Assembly (NCBI GenBank): GCA_002794775.1
Contig: NBAY01000106.1
Location: 1 to 64,000 of the forward strand
Length of the DNA stretch: 64,000 bases
DNA from: Porodaedalea pini
Taxonomy: Eukaryota; Basidiomycota; Agaricomycetes; Hymenochaetales; Hymenochaetaceae
Direction: 5' to 3'
Shown here: positions 1 to 10,215 of the stretch, piece by piece
Position numbering within the stretch: position 1 is the stretch's first letter
Layout: every line of letters starts with the position of its first letter
Translations under genes and position numbers: made by a program
Notes under the pieces: model-generated
What the model was told of the DNA's origin: nothing
What the model saw: the letters and a program-made list of their open reading frames with translations, nothing else
The model's database searches: none

Positions 1-405
1 GCATCGATTCTTGTAAATAATCCCGAACCGAGACAGCCGAGAGCTTAAGCTTGTTCCACATTAATAAGTTAGCTTTGCTCCCTCGAAAGTCTGCTTGGGC
101 CAAGGGCCTCCTCAAGCCACATTCGCAGTGTCTTTACCTCGCTCTCAGTCGCCAGCTCTTGCCACTCCTCAGGCTCAGACACAGTCGCATTCGAGAACGT
201 CTTCGCAACTAGGAGGTTTCAAGGATGCAGTCGGTGTCAGGATTGCGAGCGGGCCAAGGGGCAGTGTTCCGCCCTCCAAGACGGGTACGTTATGCATTCC
301 CATCTTTCCTTGTTTAACCTTGTTCATCCTGTCTAACACGAATTCGCAGCAAATCCGATTAGTTTTGGTACGGTAAATGGCCCCGTGAACAATAAAACGA
401 TTGTC
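1..405 (+). pseudogene. Array C, block 1: eIF4G N-terminal fragment (probable)
   Basis: A Pro/Gln/Ser-rich stretch contains the peptides KSAWAKG and GPPQA in adjacent frames, SRTSSQLGGFKDAVGV, and, after a GT-AG intron (about 285-350), ANPISFGTV. This composition and the KSAWAKG and ISFGTV motifs resemble the disordered N-terminus of fungal translation initiation factor eIF4G. A one-base frame offset near 100-110 breaks the reading frame. It is followed directly by an unrelated block at about 406. The window begins inside it, so its true start is unseen. The call rests on composition and two short motifs and is less certain than the eIF4G calls at 1479 and 8371. Confidence 0.55.
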
Positions 406-1478
406 CACCTCCTTCGCGCCCTTCCCCTCCGCCGCCTGAGAATCCATCGGCGATCTTTGGTCTGTCGCCCCCGGGCTTTCCACGTCCGGCGCTTGTGCCA
501 GCCCTGAACCCAAAGTCGTTCGACCGGCACGCCGCATACCGATTCTCCCTTGCATTCCAATGTGTAGTCAACATCAATGTGCGTGGCTCAGTGCCCATCC
601 GGAGTCGCGTCGTCCAGGCAGATACTCTCGAGGTCGTTGGGTTGCGTGTTGGAGGCATGGCTGGCGTCAGAAGGATTTGCTGTCGGGCCGAGCACGAGTG
701 CGAGCGGCATACCACGCGAGACCCGTGAACAGCGTCAGCAACGACGGCAGCAGCAATTAGAACAGCGTCAGCGCGAGCAGGCACAAGAACTCGTCAGACT
801 GCTCGCTGTCGAACAATCCCTTGTGAATGCCGAGGTGAGTCATCCATCATCTTTGCTATTGGCTGACTGATCTGAGGGCCTTTCAGGAGGAACAAAGCTT
901 TGCCACATAAGATGCTGAGACGTCCGTCTCGACTGACACGTCTGCGAATGCGACGCCGTCTGGCTCAGGTACCCCAACAAGTACGGTCATCGTACCAGGG
1001 CGTGACAGATCTGGCACAGTCGTGGCGCGCCGAGTTTGGGACACACAGCCGAATGCACGCGAACAGACAACTGTGGGTGCGTCGATGGCGCGCTCTCTAA
1101 CAATTCGCGTCGGATGGTGGCAGAAGCGGCAACGCCCTCGACATCAACTTCGAGGCCTGACACAGAGACGGAGGATGATGGCGAGCCGGATGCGGATGCG
1201 GATGTGGATGTGATGTCGAGATGGAGACGACGACATCACACGACCAGGACATGGACAAAAACTTGCCCTCAGCCTCCTTCACTTCCCCACGGACGTCGGA
1301 CCGTCGGAATCGTTGCAAACTCTCCCTCGCCAGCGGCGACCGGTGCAGCTGGTGTAGGTGTCGCGGGCACGTCGATGCGCTCGATGTCGATTTGAATGCA
1401 CATATCATTATCAACACGAATGCAGCGGACGATGACGTCGCAGATGGGATTGTTGCACTCGATCAAAACGTAAACGAT
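406..1478 (+). pseudogene. Array C, block 2: fragment of an unrecognised helical-repeat-like protein
   Basis: This block is homologous to 19079-20446. Recognisable pieces are PALNPKSFDRHAAYRFSLAF, a region after GIPRETREQRQQRRQQQLEQ rich in Gln and Arg, a GT-AG intron at about 835-886, and an acidic tail with DVDLNAHIII and NAADDD. The Q/R-rich part (about 715-815) should form a coiled coil. The frame shifts several times compared with the better-preserved copy in array A. I do not recognise the parent; an armadillo-like protein conserved in basidiomycetes is a guess from its Leu/Ala-rich helical text. At about 1478 the acidic tail passes straight into eIF4G sequence. Confidence 0.6.
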
Positions 1479-2785
1479 GGACGACGTGCAGCAGTTCGGC
1501 TAGAGACGGAAGAAGCAAGGTTGAAGAGAATTACGGGGGAGCAGGTACAAAAGGCGAAAGAAGAGGAAGAGCGTCAGCGCAAGGAAGCGGAGGAAAAGCA
1601 ACGGTTCCAGAAGGCAGAGGAAGAGGCCAATGCTAAAGCAGAGGCGGAGGCTGAGAAGTCAAAGCCTGTTGCACTCGTGATCAAGTCGAAGAAAGAGGGT
1701 GAAGCGTCCTCAGCTGTATCCGACGTCCCACCTTCTACGTCGCCTGAAACATCCAAGAGACGGCCTATCCCTAGACCGCTCGAGCTCTCCTCAACTCACA
1801 AATCCATCCCTCAACCTCTCCCATCCGCCCTTGCTACCACCCGCCACATCCAAGATGTTTACTAGGTCCAGTATCCGGAAGGCATCAAGAGTCCCAAGCC
1901 AGAGCTTAACACGAACGCAAAGGATGGCAAGTTCCGGTTCGTATTTATTGTCTCGCTTTCTTTCCGTGACTAGCAAGCTAACGCTATATTTCTGCGATTA
2001 GCTACGACCGAGACTTCCTTCTCCAATTCATGTACGTGTGCAACGAAAAGCCGGACAATCTCCCTCCTCTTGAGGCTATCGGTCTCGAGTCATCCGACCA
2101 ATCGCACTCTATGGGCCGGGGTGGCTCTGGACGCCGAGGTGTATCTGGTAGTATGGGCCGGCCATCTTCTACTGCTTCAAGGCAAGCATCGATTGGGCTT
2201 GGCATCGGTGCTTTGAACGGCTTCGGTGGCGAACCTGGTTCAGGCTTTGCGATGGGCAACTTCTCTGCACCGAACAAACTATCAAGTGAAGAGCGCTGCA
2301 TGCGCTCGACGTCGATGAGCGATAGGCCCGGTGGCCTTCCATTTGCAAGCGGGCGCCCATCGCCTATGGTTCGCTCTTCCAGTCAGGATGGTGCGGGCGC
2401 TTTGGGCAACAAGCGTACGCGTAGCAAACGTGGCGACTCAACACGCAACGAGTCGAACCGTATCAGCGCTTCTGCCAATCAGTTCAACACGAATGCTGCT
2501 TCCTCCGTCGAACCTGGCGCGCCGCTCGAGCAGTCTGCGAACCGCTGGGTCGCGGGGAGCGCGTCCAGGCGTGGGGCCTCGAATGACCCAGACTCACCCG
2601 AGATCGTGGACAAGAAGGTCCGTTCGCTGCTTAACAAGCTCACTATGGAGAAGTTTGAGTCTATCTTAAACCAGATCATTGTGTGGGCAAACAAGAGTGA
2701 GAGCGAGAAGGATGGGTGTACGCTTATTCATTTCATCCGGCCTGTGTTCGAGAAGGCGACGGATGAGGCGGCTGGAGTAACCCTG
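1479..2785 (+). pseudogene. Array C, block 3: eIF4G fragment (coiled coil, eIF4E-binding region, start of MIF4G)
   Basis: eIF4G is the scaffold of the eIF4F cap-binding complex in the cytoplasm. Visible in order are a Glu/Lys/Ala-rich coiled coil (about 1500-1670), HIQDVY before an in-frame TAG at 1863, an intron at about 1934-2001, the [13 protein letters not shown] segment typical of the eIF4E-binding region, a Gly/Ser-rich linker, and the start of the MIF4G domain ([15 protein letters not shown], then the [19 protein letters not shown] text). The MIF4G domain stops after its first helices and PRP8 sequence follows. A parallel copy lies at 8371-10215 with the same end junction, so the two share an ancestor. 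No complete eIF4G can be made from it. Confidence 0.85.
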
Positions 2786-5272
2786 TCTCCTCTCATGGTT
2801 TCCAACCAAAGAATGCGCCTCGTTTCTCACGAGGACGAAGTCTTCGGACCCAACGGCGCGGACGAGGATGAATTCGAGCTACCAGATGAGGCTGAGCCAT
2901 TCCTCTTGGATAAGGATTTGGAGAACGAGAGCACTGCGGACGGTATTGCATTATGGTGGGCGCCGACGCCTTACAGTCGCCGCTCGGGACACATGCGCCG
3001 CGCGCAAGATGTAGCATTGGTGAAGAACTGGTATTTGGAGCACTGCCCACCGAACCAGCCTGTAAAGGTTCACGTGTCGTACCAGAAGCCACTCAGGTGC
3101 TTTGTTCTCAACGAGCTGAAGGCGAGGCCGGAGAAGCCGATGACGAAAAAGAACCTGTTCTATCAGTTGAAGGCGACGAAAATTTTCCAGACCACAAAGC
3201 CGGACTGGGTGGAAGCTGGTTTGCAAGTGTGCAGGCAAGGATACAACATGCCGAACTTGCTCATCCGTTGCAAGGTATGATCGTTGGGAAAGCTGCGTTA
3301 CATCATTCTGACTTCCAAGCCTTCTAGAACTTGAATTACCTTCATCTCGATTACAACATGAATCTGAAGCCGGTAAAGACGCTCACGACGAAGGAACGCA
3401 AAAAGTCTCGGCTTGGAAATGCATTCCATTTGTGCCGTGAAATTCTTCGCCTCACGAAGCTCGTCGTCGATGCGCATGTCCAATCCCGGCTTGGCAATGT
3501 GGATGCCTTCCAACTGGCGGATGCATTGCAGTATATTTTCGCACATATCGGTGCGCTCACCGGCATGTACCGTTACAAGTACAAGCTTATGCGTCAGGCC
3601 CGGATGTGCAAAGATCTCAATCATCTGATCTACTATTGCTTCAATATGGGACCTGTTGGTAAGGGACCAGGCTGTGGGTTTGGGGCTCCAGGCTGGCGAG
3701 TGTGGCTCTTCTTCGTGCGTGGAATTGTACCACTGCTTGAGCACTGGCTCGGAAACTTGCTTGCGCGTCAGTTCGAGGGTCTCAACAGCAAGGGCATCGC
3801 AAAGACGGTCGCGAAGCAGCGTGTCGAATCGCGCTATGACTTGGAATTACGCACTGCCGTGATGCACGATATTCTTGATATGATACCGGAGTCGATCAAG
3901 CAGAACAAGGCGAAGACTCTCTTGCAGGACTTGTCGGAAGCGTGGCACTGCTGGAAGGCAAACAGTACGTGGTCTGGTTGAAACTGGACTTTGCGTACTA
4001 AGCCTTATTCTACAATTCCATGGAAGGTCCCGGGCATGCCGACTGCAATCGAGGACATCATCTTGCGGTACATCAAGAGCAAGGCGGACTAGTGGTGCTC
4101 GGTTGCGCACTACAATCGCGAGCGTATCGGGCGTGGTGCGACTTTCGACAAGGCTGTGGTCAAGAAGAGCTTAGGGCGTCTTACTCGACTGTACTTGAAA
4201 GCTGAGCAGGAGCGTCAGCATGGTTACCTCAAAGATGGACCTTACGTTAGTGCTGAGGAGGCCGTTGCGATCTACACATCGACGGACCACTGGCTTGAGA
4301 GTCGGAAATTTGCTCCCATCCCATTATCGTAAGATCCAATTAACTACGTCTTTCAATAGCTCTCACTGATGTTTGCATACAGTCCCCTTTCGTACAAGCA
4401 TGACGCGCACAGCGTCAAAGGTCGTCTTAATCAATCTCAGCGTGAGGAGCTTGCTCTCATTGAGCAGGCGTATGACAATCCACACGAATGTATTTTTTTT
4501 TTCTAATTGGTCGTAGGATGTAGCTGATTGATTCGCGTGCAGGTCTGTCTAGGATCAAGCGTCTCTTGCTCACTCAGCGAGCCTTCAAAGAGGCAGGCAT
4601 TGAGTTCTTCGACACATATGGCAAGCTCATCCCTTGCTACGACATCGAAGTTGAGAAGATTACAGACACATATCTTGACCAGTTCTTATTCTTTGACAAG
4701 TGCGGACACCGAACCTCCTCCCCTTCTGGTGTACAAGTGGTGCCAGGGTATCAATAACTTGACGGACATCTGGGAGACAAACGAGGGCGAATGCGTAGTG
4801 ATGATGGAGACCGTACTGTCGAAGGTCTACGAAAAGATTGACCTGACCCTTCTCAACCGTCTGCTTCGTCTTATTCTCGACCATAATCTTGCGGACTATA
4901 TCACAGCGAATAATAACTGTGTTCTCACCTACAAAGATATGGCACATACGAACACATACGGGATGATCCGTGGTCTGCAGTTCTCTGCCTTTGTCTTCCA
5001 ATATTATGGTCTTGTCCTCGATCTTCTCATCCTCGGCTTGCAACGCGCAAGTGAAATGGCGGGTCCCCCACAATTGCCCAACAATTCCCTGCAGTACCGT
5101 GATTCTGCGACCGAGACACGCCATCCAGTCCGTCTCTATTCTCGTTATGTTGATCGTTTGCATATTTTATTCCGCTTCACCGCCGAGGAATCACGCGACC
5201 TTATACAATGTTACCTCAACGCGAATCCGGATCCAACAAACAACAACGTTATTGGGTATAACGAGAGATGTT
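2786..5272 (+). pseudogene. Array C, block 4: PRP8 fragment
   Basis: PRP8 is the central U5 snRNP scaffold of the spliceosome. Near-verbatim conserved PRP8 segments run through the block: [16 protein letters not shown], [31 protein letters not shown], an intron at 3277-3327, then [51 protein letters not shown] and WCQGINNL. This is the N-terminal third to middle of the family protein (full length about 2,300 residues). Damage includes TGG to TAG at about 4089, loss of the residues after SYKHDA, and a 29-bp deletion between 4704 and 4705. Introns at about 4330-4381 and 4490-4542 are retained, so it derives from genomic DNA. It ends at a GGCCG junction with RPB1. Confidence 0.95.
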
Positions 5273-6640
5273 GGCCGTTGAAGGGAAGTGAATCCCGTTT
5301 GGCTTCAGGCATCGCACACTACCTCACTTTACAAAGGATGACTTCAGCCCAGAGGCGCGCGGTTTCGTGAGAACTCGTATCTTCGTGGATTAACTCCGCA
5401 AGAGTATTTCTTCCACGTTATGGCTGGTCGCGAAGATTTGATCGATACCGCTGTCAAGACGGCCGAGACTGATTATATTCAGCGTCGACTTGTAAAGGCA
5501 CTTGAAGACGTGGCTGTCTGCTATGACGGGACTTGTGCGAAACTCACTGGGTGACCTGATCCAATTCGTGTATGGCGAGGATGGTATGGACGGTGCTTTT
5601 ATTGAATGGCAAACGATCAAAACGTTCGGTATCAATGATCGCGAGTTCGAACATCACTATCAGGTCGACGTCACTGACCCGAAGGGTGGATTCCTTTCTG
5701 GTGTTCTGCAAATCGGTATCGACGACTCATCCCTCGAGCTCTCGACGAGGAATACGACCGTCTTCATGAGGATCGTAAATTGCTCCGTGAATTCATTTTC
5801 CCGGGCCGTGACAATTCCGCTGTCCACTATCTTCCTGTCAACCTGAACCGCATCGTGCAGAACGCAACGCAGATTTTCCATATCGACCGCAGAAAGCCGA
5901 GCGATCTGGAGCCGGTTTACATCATTGAGCATGTGCAGCAGCTGGCAGACCACCTCATCGTTGTGCGCGGCGACGATCTTTTAATAAAGGAGGCTGCCGA
6001 AAACGCTTCTGTTGCATTCCGCATGCACCTTCGGGCGACTTTTGCCATGCGTCCAGTCCTAGAGGAGTTCCATTCAACAGAGAAGCGTTTGACTGGATCT
6101 TGGGCGAGGTGGAGATGAAGTTCAACCAGTCGGTCGCTCATCCGGGCGAGATGTGCGGCACACTCGCTGCTCAGTCGATTGGTGAGCCGGCGACGCAGAT
6201 GACACTAAATACCTTCCATTACGCTGGTGTTTCGAGTAAAAACGTCACGCTCGGGGTGCCGCATCTTAAAGAAATCATCGACGTCGCTGTGAATATCAAG
6301 ACTCCGTGTACCTGGACCCAGAAATTGCTGCTGTCGACACAAGGGCCAAGTCGGTGCAAACAGAACTTGCGTACACATCGCTGCGTACCGTTACAGCGGC
6401 GGTTGAGATCTACTACGATCCTGATTCAAGTACGACGATCATTGAGGATGATAAGGAGTTTGTTGATGCATTCTTCGCCATCTCCGACGAGGAAATTGAG
6501 TCGGGTCTTCATCTTCAGTCGCCATGGTTACTTTGTCTTGAGCTCGGTCGCTCGAAGATGCTTGACAGGAAACTTACGATGAACTACATTGCTGGCCGTA
6601 TCGCGGAAAGCTTTGCCATTGCCAAAAATGCCATCTAAGG
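5273..6640 (+). pseudogene. Array C, block 5: RPB1 fragment (bridge helix to trigger loop and jaw)
   Basis: RPB1 is the catalytic largest subunit of nuclear RNA polymerase II. The block begins inside the segment preceding the bridge helix (out of frame), then gives the bridge-helix text ending in [44 protein letters not shown], and the trigger-loop text ([37 protein letters not shown]). It stops after [15 protein letters not shown]. Frame breaks occur at about 5350, 5545, 5740, 6070 and at 6306, where a small deletion after NIKTP is shared with array A. The catalytic Asp motif NADFDGD is not in this copy. It passes into the CAP-Gly block at about 6640. Confidence 0.95.
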
Positions 6641-7353
6641 AAAATATTGACCCTGAAAATCCTCCCAATACAGGCAGTACATTGACGATTAAAGGGAAGG
6701 AGAAGGGGAAAGGGCAGGCGGACGCCATCATCGCAGTCGACAGATCTCTGCGATCGAGCGACAACGGATCAAATACAACTCTCGCTACATTGCGGCACAA
6801 GGAATCGAATGACACCATTACCCTCAATCGAGTACCTGCGGGGGAGACAGCGTCTGCAGGCGAGACGGTCACGCTGCAACCCCGTTGTGCTACATTGGAC
6901 ATTGGCATTCCATGTATCATTACTTCAAAGCGGAAGTGGTTCCGTGCATTTGCCCGTTATATCGGTGAGGTTGAGGGTGAGAGCGGGCCATGGGTTGTTG
7001 TCGAGGTGCTCGTGGGCGATGATTGGGCAGACGATCAGCTCGATGGCCGCCAGTGGAATGACGGCTCGTGGGGTGGCGTGCGCTACTTCGACGTCGGGAC
7101 TTTGGCATCGGATTGGGGCGACAACGAATGCATGACTCGCCAGCAACGCGTTGATTTGACGAATAACTATGGAACTAGCGTCATTAGTGGCTGGAAGAAG
7201 CGCGAGGGGGAGCAGCTCAGCGTTGACCGCAAGAAGCATTTCCGTAGCACGTCGCCATCAGTGTCGGATGTGTCGAACGTGGAGTATCAAGGTCTCTTTG
7301 TGAGGCCACAGCAGGTGCTGTATGTTGTAAATGCTGTCGGTTCGGACTTGTGA
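6641..7353 (+). pseudogene. Array C, block 6: CAP-Gly domain C-terminal fragment
   Basis: Reading from MPSKENIDPENPPNTGSTL, the block has a low-complexity lead, then DIGIPCII, FARYIGEVEGESGPWVVVEV and WGGVRYF, which fit a CAP-Gly domain (microtubule plus-end binding fold, usual core GPWVGVE and GG.YF). It ends with FVRPQQVLYVVNAVGSDL and a natural-looking stop. The open frame is intact, preceded by RPB1 in a different frame. Two further copies lie at 22785-23478 and 49696-50419, each also following RPB1. Because array B carries BTB-protein sequence upstream, I infer that this is the C-terminus of a BTB/CAP-Gly protein; the linking exon is not in the window. Confidence 0.75.
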
Positions 7354-7876
7354 ATCTTGGAATATATTTAAGTTCAGATTCCTGCCCTTTTTCTTTTTCT
7401 TTCTTTCTTTCTTTTACCCTACTCCCATGTTTAGTCACTCTTTGCTCTGGGCAGATGCCCTCATCACCGAAATCACTTGTTGGCATGTTCATATTCCTCT
7501 CTTATCTACTCAATCGGATCACTCTGGATTCAATTGCACCTTTTGGAGAATTTTTTAATCAGTTTTTGAATGCTGTCGGTTTTTTAGTTAGTACATTTGT
7601 GTTGAGTTTCTGTACAAACGGCATTCTTGTGCCTCATGCAATAAGTTAGAAATCATTTTGGAGTATGTTAGCACACAGATGAGTTGTGCATTGCATTTCA
7701 ATTGGACATGTAGTCAGTGCTATAATAGTAATATAATGAAGGCATGATGAATAAGGCAATAATATGTAGTTATGTCACTAGAGTCCAACCAAGCTACCTA
7801 GAAGAGAACAATGACAAAAAGTAAGAATACAGACAATTGTAGAGAAACAAAGGATTCAACTATTTGTCTCTATGTA
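7354..7876 (+). other. 3' flank of array C, no gene seen
   Basis: A pyrimidine-rich stretch after the CAP-Gly stop matches the flanks downstream of the other two CAP-Gly copies (23479 and 50420). Homology to array A continues to the TA at 7592-7593, and homology to array B stops at the TA at 7425-7426. Beyond 7593 the sequence is AT-rich and single-copy in this window up to the inverted-repeat element. I see no coding potential. Confidence 0.7.
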
Positions 7877-8068
7877 CTTGAGGTAGTGGGCCATTGGGAT
7901 GGCAAGCTACAGTTACTGTTTTCTGAGTCTTTCATTCTATATGATTCATTTTATATGAGAGGACTAAAGCTTGAAAATTATACTAAAACATTATTCTCAT
8001 TAGTGAATTATTTGATATTCAGTAAACAGTAATTGTAGCTTGCCATCCTAATGGCCCACTACCTCAAG
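7877..8068 (+). mobile_element. MITE copy 1 (192 bp, terminal inverted repeats)
   Basis: The ends are near-perfect inverted repeats of about 45 bp beginning CTTGAGGTAGTGGGCCAT. The interior is AT-rich with no ORF. The left flank is TA, the right flank is TT, so the target duplication is imperfect here. It is 14 bp longer than the other three copies owing to a small internal duplication near TTCATT and TATATGA. Same orientation as copy 4, opposite to copies 2 and 3. To its right is a gypsy gag fragment. Confidence 0.9.
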
Positions 8069-8370
8069 TTTTAACGAGTCTGAACTTGAAACTCCTGAAA
8101 CTTCTTGGTCAGTCCCCCTGGTGGTTACGCCTGACCACTTGCAAAATCCTGTGAGTCAACCACCTCATTGTCATTGTCTTCCTCCTCCACATGGTTCTCC
8201 ACTGTTGACTTTTGAGTGTCTACGACTTCCTCAAATGCTGACTCCTTCATTGCGCCAAGTTCATCTGCAAAGGCATGGCAAACATCCAGTTCCATCATCC
8301 GGACCACCCTCTGCATGATCTGTTTCACCTGTGGATATGTGTTCTTAAAGTGCCCTGGCTGGCCACACAA
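8069..8370 (-). pseudogene. Gypsy gag C-terminal scrap
   Basis: On the minus strand a translation ending EVVDSQDFASGQA matches the end of the gag gene of the gypsy element at 40619-41707, including ADELGAMKESAFEEVVDT. The zinc knuckle reads CWLCGQPGHFKNTY: the fourth ligand Cys of the CCHC motif is Tyr here, whereas the intact copy has CWICGGLGHFKDKC. It is a distinct, older relative, not a copy of that element. It is cut by MITE copy 1 on one side and by eIF4G sequence near 8370 on the other. Confidence 0.85.
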
Positions 8371-10215
8371 CCAACAGGCTCCCCATCATCACCAACAGCA
8401 GCCTGCACCCGTCCAAGGCATGCCGCCGCAGATGCAGCCTGTTCCTGGCTGGCCTGGTTACTATGTAAGTTAAATTTAATTTTCTCATATTTTGTTTAGC
8501 TCTAACTAAATCGCAGTTCCCCTACATGCCCAGTATGCCGATGCAAGGTGTCCCCAGTGCGGAGCACTATATGCAGTATCCACCGCAAGGCTGGCACATG
8601 CATGAACCCCAACATCCCCACCAGGGGGCGCCCGGTACGAACGGGCCGCCGCAGACGCCGCTCACACATTACCATGGGCTCCTTGTTTCCTCACCCCGCC
8701 AACCGCCACCTCCGCTGCAGGCACCAGGGACAAGCACGGGTGCGCTTTGAACACCAATGCGAACACCTTCGTCCCTGGCCAGGGCGCGCCGACGCAGTCG
8801 CAGCGTCAAAACAGGATCAAAATCAGGGACGCTTCAGGCCATGAGCTTGATCCGAACGGGCTGCGAAAGCAGGGTGGTACGCCGTCGACGCCTTCCACTC
8901 CTGCATCTGACATGAATGGACGATGTGCAGCAGTTTGGCTAGAGACGGAAGAAGCAAGGTTGAAGCGAATTACGGGGAGCAGGTACAAAAGGTGAAAGAA
9001 GAGGAAGAGTGTCATCGCAGGGAAGCGGAGGAAAAGCAACGGTTACAGAAGGCAGAGGAAGAGGCCAAAGCTAAAGCAGAGGCGGAGGCTGAGAAGTCAA
9101 AGCCTGTTGCACTCGTGATCAAGTCGAAGAAAGAGGCTGATGCGTCCTCAACTGTATCCGACGTCCCACTTTCTACGTCGCCTGAAATATCCAAGAGACG
9201 GCCTATCCCTAGACCGCTCGACCTCCTCAACTCACAAATCCATCCCTGAACCTCTCCCATCCGCCCTTGCTACCGCCCGCCACATCCAAGATGTTTACCA
9301 GGTCCAGTATCCGGAAGGTATCAAGAGTCCCAAGTCAGAGCTTAACACGAATGCGAAGGATGGCAAATTCCGGTTCGTATTTATTGTCTCACTTTCTTTC
9401 CGTGACTAACAAGCTAACGCTATATTTCTGCGATTAGCTACGATCGAGACTTCCTTCTCCAATTCATGTCCGTGTGCAACGAAAAGCCGGATAATCTCCC
9501 TCCCCTTGAGGCTATCGGTCTCGAGCCATCCGACCAATCGCACTCTATGGGACGGGGTGGCTCTGGACGCTGAGGCGTATCTGGTAGTATGGGCCGGCCA
9601 TCTTCCACTGCTTCAAGGCAAGCATCAATTGTGCCTGGCCTCGGTGCGTTGAACGGCTTCGGTGGCAAACCTGGTCCAGGCTTTGCGATGGGCAACTTCT
9701 CTGCACCGAACAAACTGTCAAGTGAAGGGCGCTGCATGCGCTCGACGTCGATGAGCGGTGGGCCCGGTGGCCTTCCATTTGCAGGCGGGCGCCCATCGCC
9801 CATGGTTCGCTCTTCCAGTCAGGGTGGTGCGGGCGCTTTGGGCAACAAGCGTACGCGTAGTAAACGTGGCAACTCAACACACGACGAGTCGAACCGTATC
9901 AGCGCTTCTGCCAATCAGTTCAACGCGAATGCTGCTTCCTCCGTCGAACCTGTCGCGCCGCTCGAGCAGTCTGCAAACCGCTGGGACGCGGGGAGCACGT
10001 CCGGGCGTAGGGCCTCGAATGACCCAGACCCACCCGAGATCGTGGACAAGAAGGTTCGTTCGCTGCTCAACAAGCTCACTATAGAGAAGTTTGAGTCCGT
10101 CTTAAACCAGATCATTGCGTGGGCAAACAAGAGAGAGAACGAGAAGGATGGGCGTACGCTTATTCAGGTCATCCGGCCTGTGTTCGAGAAGGCGACGGAT
10201 GAGGCGGCTAGAGTA
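8371..10215 (+). pseudogene. Array D, block 1: eIF4G fragment
   Basis: This is a longer eIF4G piece than in array C. It starts in the Pro/Gln/His-rich N-terminal region (HHHQQQPAPVQGMPPQMQP), has an intron at about 8464-8516, then PYMPSMPMQGVPS, RIKIRDASGHELDPNGL, the Glu/Lys/Ala coiled coil (about 8985-9105), RHIQDVYQVQYPEGIKSP, an intron at about 9373-9436, [10 protein letters not shown] (eIF4E-binding region), and the beginning of MIF4G ([15 protein letters not shown]). The region 8750-8930, absent from array C, shows what normally precedes the coiled coil. Frame breaks occur at about 8750, 8960, 9235 and a TGA at about 9571. It ends at the same eIF4G/PRP8 junction as array C. Confidence 0.87.

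Noticed and set aside
2030..3280. A single 416-codon open frame reading from eIF4G into PRP8 as a real fusion gene
   Set aside because: The frame crosses a junction between partial domains (MIF4G cut after its first helices), and both flanking blocks carry stops and frameshifts, so it is more likely a by-product of a mosaic pseudogene.
7389..7425. Pyrimidine-rich run after the CAP-Gly stop as a simple-sequence regulatory element
   Set aside because: It is present after all three CAP-Gly copies and looks like the ordinary 3' flank of the parent gene.
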